Shown here one piece after another: positions 1 to 12,677 of a stretch of 64,000 nucleotides of DNA. Every line of letters begins with the position of its first letter. The stretch's first letter is position 1. The notes beneath the pieces are model-generated. The model saw only the letters and a program-made list of their open reading frames with translations. It was not told where the DNA came from and searched no databases. Both the position numbers and the translations under genes were made by a program. Source of the DNA: Onchocerca volvulus (Eukaryota; Nematoda; Chromadorea; Rhabditida; Onchocercidae); assembly GCA_000499405.2 (NCBI GenBank), contig HG738138.1, positions 22,516,824 to 22,580,823 on the forward strand, written 5' to 3'.

Positions 1-69
1 TCTATTATATGTCACTACTCATTATATTGAAGCGGCTGTAAATTGAGTTCAATGTTTATAAGATTTTAG

Positions 70-3000
70 GAACAAACAAATTAATCATGCTCGAAATATT
101 TGGGATAGAGGAGTCACTATTTTGCCTCGAGCTACACAGTTCTGGTTGAAATATTCATACATGGAAGAACTGATCGGAAATATACCTGGAGCAAGACAAG
201 TAGAATCTTTTGCTATTTAAGCCTGAATGTCCCCATTTAATTTATAAAAGATCGATACTCGCAAGTATTTATTGGGAGCATTCATGAAAATGAGCAGGGA
301 TAAACTTATTCCATATGCATAAATCGTCAAGATAGATTTTCTATGATTCATACTTTATGTAGCATAGCTTAGGTATTCGAACGCTGGATGGAATGGGAAC
401 CACCAGAGCAAGCTTGGCAAACATATGTCAATTTTGAACTGCGCTACAAAGAAATTGATCGTGCGCGTACTATTTGGCAGCGTTTTCTTCATGTTCACGG
501 ACACGATGTGAAGCAGTGGTTGCGTTATGCAAAATTTGAAGAAAGATTCGGCTATATTGGAAATGCCCGTGCTGTAAGTGTTTTGGATAGATTGCGATTT
601 TCGTTAAACCGTTTGAGAGATATGTTTGCTAGTTATAGAGAAAAAATAATGACGAAAATGGATCGCCGTACGTTTAAGCATTGTGATCAATAATTATCTA
701 ATATGTTATGCTTCAAAGAATCAATGTATTAAAAGATTGCATGAAAAGCTTCACTGATAGTTCGAAGCAATAATTTAATTTCGTAAAATTTATCAAAAAA
801 TTATAATCACTATTCGCGAAATTATGCAGTTATTATTATTTTCTTCATTAGTTGTTAGCTTTAGGTTTATGAACGAGCATTGGAATATTTTGGCGAGGAA
901 AATTTGAATGAAGTGTTGCTAATTGCATTTGCTCAGTTTGAAGAGCGACAGAAGGAGCATGAGAGATCAAGGGTTATTTACAGGTATAGCGGGATTTTTT
1001 AAATGATTCGCATTTCATTGATATATCTACAAAGTTTGATTCGGATTATTGACAGTAGTTAAATTTAGACTGCATTTGGATTGATTAATTTAAGTCAGTT
1101 ATAATTATGAGTGAAATTGTTCTTTGGTATTTTTTCATGTGATTTTGCAGATATGGATTAGATCACCTTCCGGCTGATCGGACTGGCGAAATATTTAAAT
1201 TCTACACCATTCACGAAAAAAAGTATGGTGAAAGAGCGGGGATCGAAAATGTAATTGTTAGTAAGCGGCGCCATCAGTATGAAGAGGTTAATAATCTTGA
1301 ATAAAGAACTGCAAAAATGGTAGTACTTGATGGAATTATCGATTTTTATAAAATATGTTTTTGAATTGTAACAGATAAATCCGAAATCTTTTTTAAAAGT
1401 ATTAATTATTTTTGTGTAATTAGGTTTCTTTCAGCAAATTGCCGAGAATTCGTATAATTACGATGCCTGGTTTGATTACATTCGTTTATTACAAAATGAG
1501 AAAATTGATCGTGAAGAGATGGAAGATACATTTGAGAGAGCAATAGCCAATGTACCGCTTCAACCTGAAAAGAGGTATTTTTTAATTTAATTGGTGATTT
1601 GAATAAATGGTATAGATACGAATTCAGTAGATTATGGTTTGTATATTTGGAATTGTTAAACTACATTTCGCATTTCGTTTCTGCTAAAGAACTGGGAAAT
1701 TTTTTCGGGCATACATTAACGGATAATGTTAAAGAAAAATCGTCAATATTATAGAAACCGTTCAGATAAAATGATTAATAAACATTTAATTTAAAATACA
1801 TTGAGAAAAAACGGCTATTTTGGAAGCGATTCCGACAGTGAAGCTGACTTTTCGGTTGAAATAATTGTTTTATTTTTTGGATAGGTATTGGCGGCGGTAC
1901 ATTTATTTATGGATTAATTATGCGCTTTACCAAGAATTGGATGTTGGTGACATAGAGAAGACACGAGATGTTTACAAAGTTTGCTTACAAGTCATTCCTC
2001 ATAAAAAATTCACTTTTTCAAAGATATGGGTGATGTTTGCTTATTTCGAAGTGCGACAACTTTGCTTATCTGATGCACGTAAAATAATGGTGCGTTTTAA
2101 AATAATTTTTAATTATTCTTCATTTAAAATTCTATTTTATTATCTTATAGAATTATGAGAAATTATATGAGGAGTTAATAAATTAAGATCAAATTGAAAT
2201 AAAATTTGAAATAGAAAACTTAAAACTTTTTCGAAATATTGCTGAATAACATGCAATAAATAAATGCAATTTTGCTTTGAAAATTATATTTTTGCAGTTA
2301 AAATTGGTAAATTATAGGGAAATGCAATTGGAATGTGTCCTCGAAATAAACTTTTCCGAAGTTACATAGATCTTGAATTGCAATTACGTGAATTTGATCG
2401 ATGTCGGATTTTATATGGAAAATTTCTGGAATATGCTCCAGAAAATAGTAATACCTGGATTAAATTTGCTGAAATGGAAACGCTTCTCGGCGACGTTGAC
2501 CGTGCACGCGCAATTTTTGCATTGGCTATACAACAGCCTGCATTAGATATGCCTGAAGTTTGTTCATGAATTACCTTCTTCATTTAGAAAAATAATTTTG
2601 GAGAAATAGAAGAATTTTGCTGGTAAGTAGTAAAAATATTTTAAAAACTTTAAATCAAAATTTATTGTAGGTCTTGTGGAAAGCCTTCATTGATTTCGAA
2701 GTGAGTCAAGAAGAATATGACCGAGCTCGCCAGTTGTACAGTAGTCTTTTGGAACGGACGAACCACATAAAAGTAACATTTATTAATCGGATTTTTCGAT
2801 ATTTAAACTGGTTTCTTTCGCATTTTTTTCAAATATAACATATTCTTCTCGAATGTGTTCAATTTCAGATCTTTTTTTTTATCTCGCTTCATCCTTCTTT
2901 GTCTGATTTTGGGTTTAAAAATTGAAGAAATAGAACAGAGCAAATAAAATCTTACTGTTTTAAAGGAGCTAATCTACATGGTACAAGTTAACAGGTTCAT

Positions 3001-4540
3001 TGCATAAATTAATAATTTTTGATTTTTGATCAGTTTGACGAATTTCTGACTATATCATTGCATAATCCTGTCAATCATTTAAAAGCTCTTGATATTAAAC
3101 AAATATCAATGATTTATGGGAAGGGAATAGTCAGAAAAAATTATTAATAAATCAAGTTCAGTTTCGATTCGTCAGAGTCGAACGAAATTCCAAAATAACT
3201 CGAATAAAGTTTTTTCCTTCATAACTTTTTCAGGTTTGGATAAGTTTAGCGGAATTTGAATTATTGATAGGTGATGTGGAGGGTGCACGCAAGACATACG
3301 AACGTGCCAATAGAAATCTAGCAAGTAGCGAAAAAGAAGAAAGATTGTTACTGCTCGAATCATGGATGTTGTTTGAAACTAAACACGGTGACGAGGATTC
3401 TGCAGCAGCAGTAGGAATTTTACTGATTCCAAAAATATTTATAACATAATATTTTCATGGCAGTTAATCTAAACTAGTCGGTTAAATTATCTCCATTTAA
3501 CTATGTTTCATACTTCGTACATTTATTCCAAGAGATTTGCATTTTATAATTTTTGATTAGAATTTTTAGCTTATAGTTACAATTTAAATCATTTTAAAAA
3601 TGAAGTTTTTTTTTTTGTCTATATCAAAGACCCTCTTTGATTTGTTTAATTTGCTACTGGAGCAAATTTTGACCATAGTTAAATTCCGGTGATTTCATAA
3701 ATGTTTATTAGCCCTTCTAAATCATCCACACATGCCTAATATGACTATATCATTATATTTTATCTATATCGAGATTACAATAGAATTTGAGCTTCTTTCA
3801 TTACATTATTATACATACAATGTAATGGAAAGATAACCAAAGCATTGGGAAACTTGTCGTCTATTAAATTTGTTGTTACTTTGTATGATTAGTTTTAGCG
3901 GATTCCCTTCTCGTTATGACTTCTAAATTTTTCGTCTTATCATTTCTGACTAATTGATGCTCTTCCTTGGTAAATTTAAAAGTCACTGCGACAATTTTCC
4001 AGGTTTCTCGTCTAATGCCAAAAAAAGTGAAAAGGCGTCGTCAAATTCAGACCGAGGACGGTGTGGATGCTGGCTGGGAGGAATATTTTGATTATATATT
4101 TCCAGACGAACAAAGTAAGATATTATTTTGACTGCAAGACTTACTATAAATATTTTTGCAGAATTTTTCATATTTCATTTTCCTGCATTGTTGTATTTAT
4201 ATTTAGGGTATATGTATTCTTTATTGACGGTCAGTATAATTTCATTCTAGCTTCAAAGGGAAGCATGAAATTATTCGAAGCTGCTCAAAGATGGAAGGAA
4301 AAACTTACGCAAATAGCTTTGCCAGTCGAAAAAGATGTTGACAGAAATGTAGAAGACAATGATATCAAAGACGAGGCAACAGAAAGGGAAAAAAAAGTGC
4401 GCGAGGATGATTCAGATACCGACATATCGACATCTTCCTCGTCATCATCGAATAGTGATTCTGACTCAAGTTATGAATCGGAAGATAATGATTCAGATTT
4501 AAACTCTGAGAAATCTTCAGTATTGCACAAGAAAGAATAA
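70..4540 (+). CDS. CRNKL1: Crooked-neck-like pre-mRNA splicing factor (HAT repeats), 5' truncated by window edge
   Basis: Homologue of Crooked neck/CRNKL1/Clf1, a scaffold of the Prp19-associated (NineTeen) spliceosome complex acting in the nucleus. Exons: 70-199, 373-573, 865-983, 1151-1286, 1435-1574, 1885-2089, 2318-2557, 2671-2772, 3234-3410, 4003-4114, 4251-4540. Phases are continuous and give about 616 residues; roughly the first 80-100 residues of the family are missing because they lie left of the window. Helical HAT (half-a-TPR) repeats run through almost the whole protein, with typical motifs such as [39 protein letters not shown] and [12 protein letters not shown]. The family's conserved segment around [13 protein letters not shown] is at 4060-4110. 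The last exon encodes a lineage-variable acidic, serine-rich tail (SSSSSS, SDSDSS) in place of the human tail. Intron sizes are 85-592 bases. Identification is firm; only the 5' end is unknown. Confidence 0.96.
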
Positions 4541-4795
4541 TAGGTAAGAGATAATGATTATTTTATTTGTTTTTCGAAATGAGAGAAAAAAAAAATTCAT
4601 TTGTTTTTCGAAATAACTTGCCATATATCATTACATTCATCTTCAGGTTGCATTGTTTCATTTTCAATGAAATGCTTGTATATATCGACCAAATTTCACA
4701 CGTATTCAAAAAATCGAAAGAAATCTTGTTGGATTTGTTTTGTTGCTTAAGTATATGTCGAATTCTCCATATATTTATTTCATTATAATCGATGA

Positions 4796-4801
4796 AATAA
4801 A
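4796..4801 (+). other. candidate polyadenylation signal of the Crooked-neck-like gene
   Basis: AATAAA hexamer about 256 bases after the stop codon at 4538-4540. It is the first perfect hexamer seen downstream. Assignment rests on position only. Confidence 0.4.
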
Positions 4802-6071
4802 TTCTTACTCAGGCAGGCTTCAATATTTTTTGCCACGTTGTGACATATTTTCTCGTATTATTGCAAGTTTTAGACATATATAAATCGAACAATGTTTATT
4901 ATAAAGAAAAGAGTGTTGTAGTTGGGCATTTCTAGAATTTTTGTAGCGAATTCGTCGTTTCAAAAATAGGCAGATTTTATGCTGACTTCATTGTTATTTT
5001 ACAGCAAATATTCAGAAATCACAAAAATTGTTTTATTTCACTGTTTTTGATTCTGTTAGATAGGCAATATGAATTTATTTACTTTGATATCAGTTCATAC
5101 AATGATGGAAATTTACGATTTTTAAAGATTTAATTTGGTTATTGAAACTAGTCTCAGAGATGCTGTATCATTTAGCGAAAAATATCACATTATTTTTGAT
5201 ATTGACTCTTTTGCAATAATTATGATAACCTAAATCTGACAAATAAGCTTGTGTAACTTTTGATATGTTAATCAAAGAAGCTATTAGTACATGACGTGTC
5301 ACATTTGAGACTGTTCAAATGAAAAGTAATTTTCTTTCATTCCATTTATTTCTTTATGTTTTCGTGTACATTTTACCCTGTTGATCAGCGTAACTGTCGG
5401 TTTGTATATGTTGGCTTACCTCTTAATAAAAATTTTGTTTTTGCTCTTAGAATTTTCAACGCTAAGTTACGTATTTCGGTTGAAATAATCTTTCTGGGGT
5501 TTAAAAATTCAGGATTGCTTGATACTTGAGATTAATATTTGGGTGGATTCTTTTTAATTTATATCAAAATTATAAGCTTCCTGATTCACATTTCAATAAT
5601 TGATCTAGGGAATGAAATATGATGGTTGCAACACAACAATGATGACTGGTTGTTTCTGTCAGTTCAATCTTTTTTGATGGTTTTATGAAGATGACAGATG
5701 AAGGAAATGCAAAGAGTTTATGAAAATCATCTACCATATGGGTAGGTTTCTGGAAAATCTTAAAAAATCAGGTCTTCCATGGATATGCTCCACTCTATCT
5801 AAGGAAATAAATATCGAAATAATTAGATTTTGTGTTACAAAGCAGTTGAAAACTGCTGTATTAGGAGAGGGATGTTAAACGTCAGGTAATGCTAAGTAGC
5901 AGGAATGTCTGATTCATAAGACTACAAATAGAAGCAAAAACAGATTCTATTGATCTGTAGATTGAGTGATAATAATTGTTATTGATGAACTGGCTGAGTG
6001 GGATAGAAAAAAAAATTTACTGATTTGTAGGTCCTTTTTTTGAGCTGAATTTAAAATTGATCATTTTTTAT

Positions 6072-6126
6072 GATCATCGAAATCATAATATCATAGAAAG
6101 ATCATCGAAATCATAATATCATAGAA
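6072..6126. repeat. 28-bp perfect tandem duplication (2 copies)
   Basis: The unit beginning GATCATCGAAATCATAATAT is present twice back to back with no mismatch over the second 27 bases. This looks like a recent slippage or duplication event. Confidence 0.9.
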
Positions 6127-6564
6127 TCTTAAGTATCTCGTTTTCTAGTATTTTTGTGTAATAACACCATTTCAAATTTTTTTATATCAAAAATAAGATT
6201 GATTTTTGGTTACAGTGGCCTTATTATATATGTAGAGCGTATTAAAAAAAAGTATTTCATACTTCAAAAAAGACTAGTACAGTTGGGCGAGTTTTAATTC
6301 AATTTTAATGATTCAATAAATGCAGTGAATTTGGTAAGAGAAATCGGAGAAAGAGTCACTGCATTGTTTATTGCTATTCTCGAAGTTGACTGGAACGATA
6401 AGACAATTTAAAAGTGGGCGATTATTTGAATGGGCATTTCAAATAAGGCATTTTTTACTGAGTGGTAGAGTGCTTCTTCTTTTTTTTTTATTTCATTTCA
6501 CAAGTGAACTACAAATTCAATTATCCGTTAAAACTGTTGTATTGTTATTTCTTCTTTTCTTCAG

Positions 6565-6669
6565 GGCAAACTTGAAATAAATTACAACAAAGGAGCGATA
6601 ATATATAATAAAGTGATTATTCCTTTTATTTTGTCTTTCCTACTGATATATATTAAAGGCGTATTTGCA
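6565..6669 (+). other. possible unassigned 5' exon encoding a signal-anchor-like segment
   Basis: A 105-base segment open in one frame lies between a good acceptor (TTTTCTTCAG) and a consensus donor (GTAAGT). Its translation ends in a strongly hydrophobic stretch (IIPFILSFLLIYIKGVFA). The frame does not join directly to the pst-1 exon at 7540, so either another exon lies between or the segment is non-coding or an alternative 5' exon. No ATG is present inside it. Confidence 0.25.
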
Positions 6670-7529
6670 GTAAGTTGCTCTATCGAAATTTAACTATCTA
6701 AAATGTCTAAACATTTGCAGCATGAATAAAAAAAAATAACATTCGTGTATTGTAATAATTATTTTCGATATATTTCAAATCGCCCGAAATTGCTGGTTAG
6801 AAAATTTTGGGAAGTCTCTTGCTTGTGCTATTTTCGAGTTTTATTGGTTTTTTTGGAAAAGAAGGGATGAAAAAAAGGCTTTGATTTACGAATATTTATC
6901 GCTGTTGAAATATTACTCGAAGAATGACAAACCTAAGATTGAGTTTTTTGGTGTCAATAAATTTCTTACTCATTTGGGGTAGTATTTCGTATCCTTCATC
7001 ACGAATTAGAATATTGAGCTAATCGTGCTTATGTTTATACATATGATTATACTATGCCAAAAAAAGATACTGAGCAGCATGAGAATTATTCGTACGATAA
7101 TATTATGATAAAAGAACGAGAGTGAACATAAAAGTTATCCATATGTAATTTTATATTCATGTCAGATCTTTAGTGTTTATTTTTTGGATGGAGATAAAAA
7201 AAATTACTTGAATAATCAGAGAAATTTATTGAATTCAACATAGGAAATATTTCTGATGGATAGTCGATAAGTTTCTTTCCACTGAAAATGATATATTTAA
7301 ATAACTATATGATAAGCTCTGGTACAAATAAAATTTTTCCTAACTTCAAATAATTGGCATGACATTGAGCAAGAATGTTACTATTAAAAAATGCAATCGT
7401 AATAATCAAAAAAGAAGCGAGAAGCGGTAATCGAAATGAAATCAGCATTATTGTTTCAATTAGACAAAAATTATGATTTACTCATTCAAATTATTCGGAT
7501 GATTTTTTCTACCAATTAAATGAAATTTT

Positions 7530-7537
7530 TTTTTTAG
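7530..7537 (+). promoter_or_regulatory. 3' splice acceptor just upstream of the pst-1 ATG (SL trans-splice candidate)
   Basis: A long T-run ending in AG stands two bases before the ATG at 7540-7542. This spacing is typical of SL1 trans-splicing in nematodes. A cis-spliced 5' exon would give the same signal. Confidence 0.5.
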
Positions 7538-7539
7538 CC

Positions 7540-10500
7540 ATGACTGAATCCTACTCAAACGATTTTTGGCTCATTCGGTTTTTTTTCATTCTTTTGAGTT
7601 ATGGGACTGTTTCGATTCCTATAGTTCTCATGGTTTTTTATGTTCGTCGAAGAACTGATGGTAAGGAATGTTTTGATGAAACATCATATATCATTCGAAA
7701 TGAGTTTATGATGAAATAATATGTTAAAATTATCATTCAATAGAACATAACAAATTTATTACATTTATAAAAGACTTTTTTTTCCAGAAAATGGTTTCGA
7801 GTCTGCAACATTGTTTCATTCATTTCTGCGTAGATTTGCGCTTGGAAAATCCGAGTATGAATTGATAATTTCTGATTCTATAAAAATGACCTCAGTCGTT
7901 TCACAAAAAAAAGATCTCCGCCGTGAATCTCTCCATCTTATTTTATATTTCTTAAGTCTCCTAATCACTCTTGTTTTAATGGGTTATATTCAAGAACGGA
8001 TTATGACACAGGTTTTAAATTTTGTTCTAACTGATTGATTTTTGATTAATGTTTATTCAGAAGGTTGCTTTTATTTCACAATCGGACTGAAATATTTGAA
8101 CTTTCTAATTCAACTCTGTAGGATTTTCATGTTGACTATTTAACGCATCCATGTTTTGCTTTTAGCATAAATATATTTTCTGCATAAATTACAGAGAATA
8201 TGCATAAAGTACTATAATGAAGAAACAAAGTAATTTGAAAAAAAAAAAAAGAAAATTAGATAGATGAAATCATTCTCGTTAAAATGATCTGTTTTTAGAT
8301 ATTTGCTTCAAATGTTTTTCAAATACTAACGCCGAGAGAATTGATTGTTTTTATTCCAGGCCTACTTATCAACTGTGGATCATCGGTTAAGCAAATTTGA
8401 AAATACTCAATTTCTTGTTTTCATGAATCGTGTTTTTGCTATTATTCTGTGTGCAGCTTATTTGATTTCGAACTGGAAAAAGTTTTTTCATTATTTATTT
8501 TTTTAGCTGTGGAAAATTTCATAAAATTCGTTGGATAGTATGCAAACTTTACGGTTTAAAAAATTTGTAGCGGTAAACAATAATATATGATAAAAATATA
8601 ACAATAACAGAAGCTTACGCAGAAGCCTTATAGTTAACAAATTGTGAACCTAAAATTACTGAAATGGTGAAATATTTTAGAGATTCAAAATTGATAATTC
8701 ATTATAGAGAACCGCCTCACGTCCCACCGTTTTATAAACATTCGTTTACATCGTTTTCTAATACGCTTTCATCATGGTGCCAGTATGAAGCACTGAAATT
8801 CGTTTCATTTCCAACTCAGGTACTTCTCAGAAACTAGAAATTAGTGAAACTCAATTAATCAATAAATAATTTGAGTTTCACCCAAGACTTTTGATACAAT
8901 AATAATTCCCCGCCTAAATATGCAATAAAAAGGAATTCGTTTTTACGATCTGAGAAATAAAATGTCAACTTTTTTTTAGTCAAATTTTGTAGAATGAAAT
9001 ATTTTGAGACAGTTTGCAAGGCATCAAAAGTGCTACCAACGATGGTAATGGGCTTCATTGTCAGAAGTGAACGTTATGGATATGGTGAATGTGCTTGTGC
9101 TATTATGCTTGCATTTGGAGCATCATTGTTTTTTCTCTCAAACAGTTCTAAGGGACTTGGATCTAGTCGTACGTTTTAAAACACGTTTAATAATTTAGTG
9201 ATAAGAAGAAAAAAAAATTTTTGATTGAAAAAATTTCGATAATTTCATGAAATGGATAAAATGAGCAAATGATTTCTCTTGAAAATGAGTAAGCTTTATC
9301 TATTTTATGGCTTTCTTAAAAAGAAAAAAAAAAAGATGCATTAAATGGGAAAAGAGAAATCGAAGTAGAAAATAAACAAATTGAATAGATTCAACCGATA
9401 ACATGCATTTGGCTGTCTTCGTGGAGTGCTTTGTCTCTCCACTGTAAATACAAAAAAGCTTTGCAAGAACTGGGATTAGTATGATGAAATGTTATTTGTA
9501 CTTTTATGATTCTTTATAAGAATGTTTATGGGTATTGCTGGTAATTTCATCACGTTATAGTAGTTTCATCTTCCGATCGTATGACTACTGTTTCTGGAAT
9601 CTGTTTGATGTCCGGTTATCTTTTATTTGATGCTTTCACTTTGAACTGGCAGAAGAAACTCTTTGATGTTCGACCACGAATTTCCAAATATCAGGTTCTC
9701 AATTAAATAATTTTTTTGAACAAAAAATTATGGAATCATAACTCGAAGCAGGTTATCCTTAATTACTTGAATATTGACAGTTGACATAATATGTAACTTA
9801 AATAAGCTCTATTGTTTTAGCTTTCGTTATGTTAGGAAGTTATACTGCTTTGAAATATGTCTTCCCGATGTTGTTTTACTGAACTGTAAAATTACCATTA
9901 AATTCAATAAATTTTATCCATAGATGATATTGAAAATAAAGAACAAAGTAAATAATCGGAACTATGCAATGAAAATTTGTCTTTTAAAAAAGAAATTACT
10001 TGACAAATACAATCATTTTGTTTATAAATATTAAATTTTAGTTCAAATCGTGTTCATCCATTTGTTATTCTTCAGATGATGTTTGGTGTAAATATGTTCA
10101 GTATGATGTTGTGCTTTGTGACACTTATCGAACAAGGAACTTTTCTTTCACCATTTCGTTTTTTAGCAACTCATGAAGGATTTGGCCGAGACATATGTTT
10201 GTTATCTTTATCAGGCGCTTTAGGACAGGTTTATTCATTTTTTTTTTCTTTTTTTCAAGAGAATGAAAAATGAGGAAAACTTACTTTCTGTTACTTTCCG
10301 CATTTGAAATTCTCATATTGTTGACTGGTTCAGTATTTCCTCATCAGAAATCCTGCACTCTTTTTTCAGTTATTTATGTCGTGGTTTATTAACTATTCTG
10401 TCGGAATCATCTGTGCTAAAACATGATTTTTAGAAATCGCTATTTCAATCCAAATTTGCCCTTAATTTTTGCGTAATTTTCTCATTAGATGTTGAGATTT

Positions 10501-10907
10501 CATTCAGATTGCTTTAGTAGATCTGTTAGTAATCTTCTTAACAAATATTTCTAGTTTATTACATCTATTATATAATCTTCGAAATTAAAGCATGTAATAT
10601 GCTTTTTTTGTTCAAATCATTAAAAGATTTGAATCCTTGTTTCTTTTTTTTTTTTTCTTTTTTTCTGAGGAGTTGGTATCATGAACTTTTCTTCCAGATT
10701 GTAATTTATGCTATCATTGAACGATTTGGGCCTGTGATATTTGCGGTGATGATGACGCTACGACAGATACTTTCCATATTACTTTCAACAATAGCTTATG
10801 GTCATTCGATGTCTGTTTGGTCTATGTTTGGCTTGTTAATAACATTTACTGCTATTTTTGGCACTATTTTTATTCGTCATCATCAAACTTTACAAACGAG
10901 GCATTAA
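7540..10907 (+). CDS. pst-1: 3'-phosphoadenosine 5'-phosphosulfate (PAPS) transporter, SLC35B2 family
   Basis: Golgi membrane antiporter that imports PAPS, the sulfate donor for heparan sulfate and other sulfated glycans; C. elegans PST-1 and Drosophila slalom are homologues. Exons: 7540-7660, 7788-8011, 8360-8481, 8708-8819, 9009-9168, 9564-9694, 10076-10228, 10698-10907, giving 410 residues (human 432). Diagnostic segments are [89 protein letters not shown]. About nine to ten hydrophobic segments are visible. The ATG chosen aligns with the start of the first transmembrane helix and follows an SL-type acceptor; the long human N-terminus is absent. The acceptors before 9009 (TTTTGAG) and 9564 (TAGTAG) are unusual but are the only ones that keep frame and family length. 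Confidence 0.95.
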
Positions 10908-12677
10908 GATTTAAATTGTAAGAAATTTGAAATCCACAAATCTTACCTTCCCGTATTCCAGATAATTTTTAAAGCTGTTCCCTCTTTATTAGTTTAGAAT
11001 TTATCAAAGTTATCTGATCTGATACATATACTTGATTTTTTTTTCAAGACTGAAGACTAGACATCTTGCCCAGTCTCTTGGCTTCGTTTAATCAGTAATT
11101 AACTAGTGTATTATACCAACTTACTTTGCATTTTTAATTTCCAAAATACTTAAAATTTGTTCTATGAATACTCTTTCCGTCATATCTGTTTCATTTGCTC
11201 CTATCATATCTATCGTCTTTTATTTCATTAAGTGATAGAATTCCCAACCATATCTAGAAAATCTACAAGCTTGAAACTGTATAAAGAATAGAGCAGTTTA
11301 TGCACCCAACGTTGGATATAAACAGTGTCACCAGCACTGATTTTAATTCGTTTAGCAACTTTTGAATAATCTTTTCCAGCTAGCGGAAAACTCTCGCTAC
11401 ATCCAGAAAGAAGTTACAGTTCTGGAAGCAAGCGTTCTGAATAGGGGAAATGAATTCTGAATAAATATGAAATATAATGTGGATGAGGAAATAACCCGTT
11501 TTTCTGTCTTTATTTGTAAAGATCGTGAACTAAGTTAACTTTTGAATCTTGATTTCATCTGAGCCCCTCTAGATATATTTTTTGATTTTAACACTATTTG
11601 AATTCTAATTCGAGATCATGATTACCAATCTAGATTAAATTAGATGAAGTTAGGTTTAATGTTATTTGAATAATTTATTTCAAAACATAAAGGATAACAA
11701 ATACTGATGAACAATCTCATGTAAAATGAGAATTTTCAATTGGAAAAAAATGGATAAAAAAAAACTGGGAGTTAATTGCGGTAATGATCATATATGAGTA
11801 CTTGACAATGAGTATAATCAAGAAATGATGTCATCAAATTCCTACCACAAAAGAATTTAGTCCTAGAGAATTCGGAGATACTTAACGTGAAATATTCAAT
11901 CTCAATCGGAGAATTGATCCGAAAATAGATTTCCAGACCTGAAATTTTAGTTTTATAGGAAATCTATATAAAAATCAATACAGTTAAAAGGATTGCATAA
12001 ATTAAACAATGCATGAAAATACTATTCCATGAGAAAAAAAATACAGAAAAATTGCGAAGATGAATATAGTAAAAAGAACTGATATTTAAAAAGGTTCCTT
12101 CAAATAACAAGATACTAAAAGTAGGTAAAGATCTCATGTTACCATCAATTTCAGTTATTAAACCAATGGCTTTCATTGCTTTAATGATTTTAACATAAAT
12201 ATTATTTCACAGCGTTCCATGATAATTTTATTCAAACTCCCACGACTGATCTAATTTTTTATTAACCAAATGAATGGCACGAAAAAAAGTGTTGTCACAA
12301 CACTTATTATCACAAGACAATTATAGTAGAAATAAGAAAAAAATGAAAACAATTTCTAAAGCAAAATGTAAAGTATCAATGTAGGTGCTTAATCACATAA
12401 TGAATTTTGCAATTTTATCTTATCTGTTTTGAAATTTCTTTTAAAACGAAATTTATTTACAACACCAGAAATTATGAAGTTTTAATTATCGTCGTATGCG
12501 GAACAATTATATATATGTTAATTATTTCGAATTACAATTCAAAATTGAAGCCTCGAACAATTTTAAATGATTTCCTTGAACGAGGGAGAAATCGCTGATG
12601 AAGAAATTAACAAACTAAAATACCAAAACTACAGCTTATTAGCTTGAATGACCTAGCTAGTTTGTAGCAAGAGGCCA
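10908..12677. other. intergenic region between convergent pst-1 and gck-2
   Basis: Contains the 3' ends of two convergent genes. I see no coding exon. A reverse-strand AATAAA at 12452-12457, about 220 bases past the kinase stop codon, is a plausible gck-2 polyadenylation signal. Confidence 0.6.

Larger units (their letters stand above)
4541..7529. other. intergenic region between the CRNKL1-like gene and pst-1
   Basis: AT-rich, no ORF with recognisable homology. It holds a perfect 28-base tandem duplication (6072-6126) and one exon-like segment at 6565-6669 that may be a 5' exon of pst-1. The 3 kb spacing is too long for a classical nematode operon pair, although the two genes are co-oriented. 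Confidence 0.6.

Noticed and set aside
1..69. Coding sequence at the left edge
   Set aside because: These bases end in an acceptor (TTTTAG at 64-69) and contain no continuation of the Crooked-neck frame, so they are intron.
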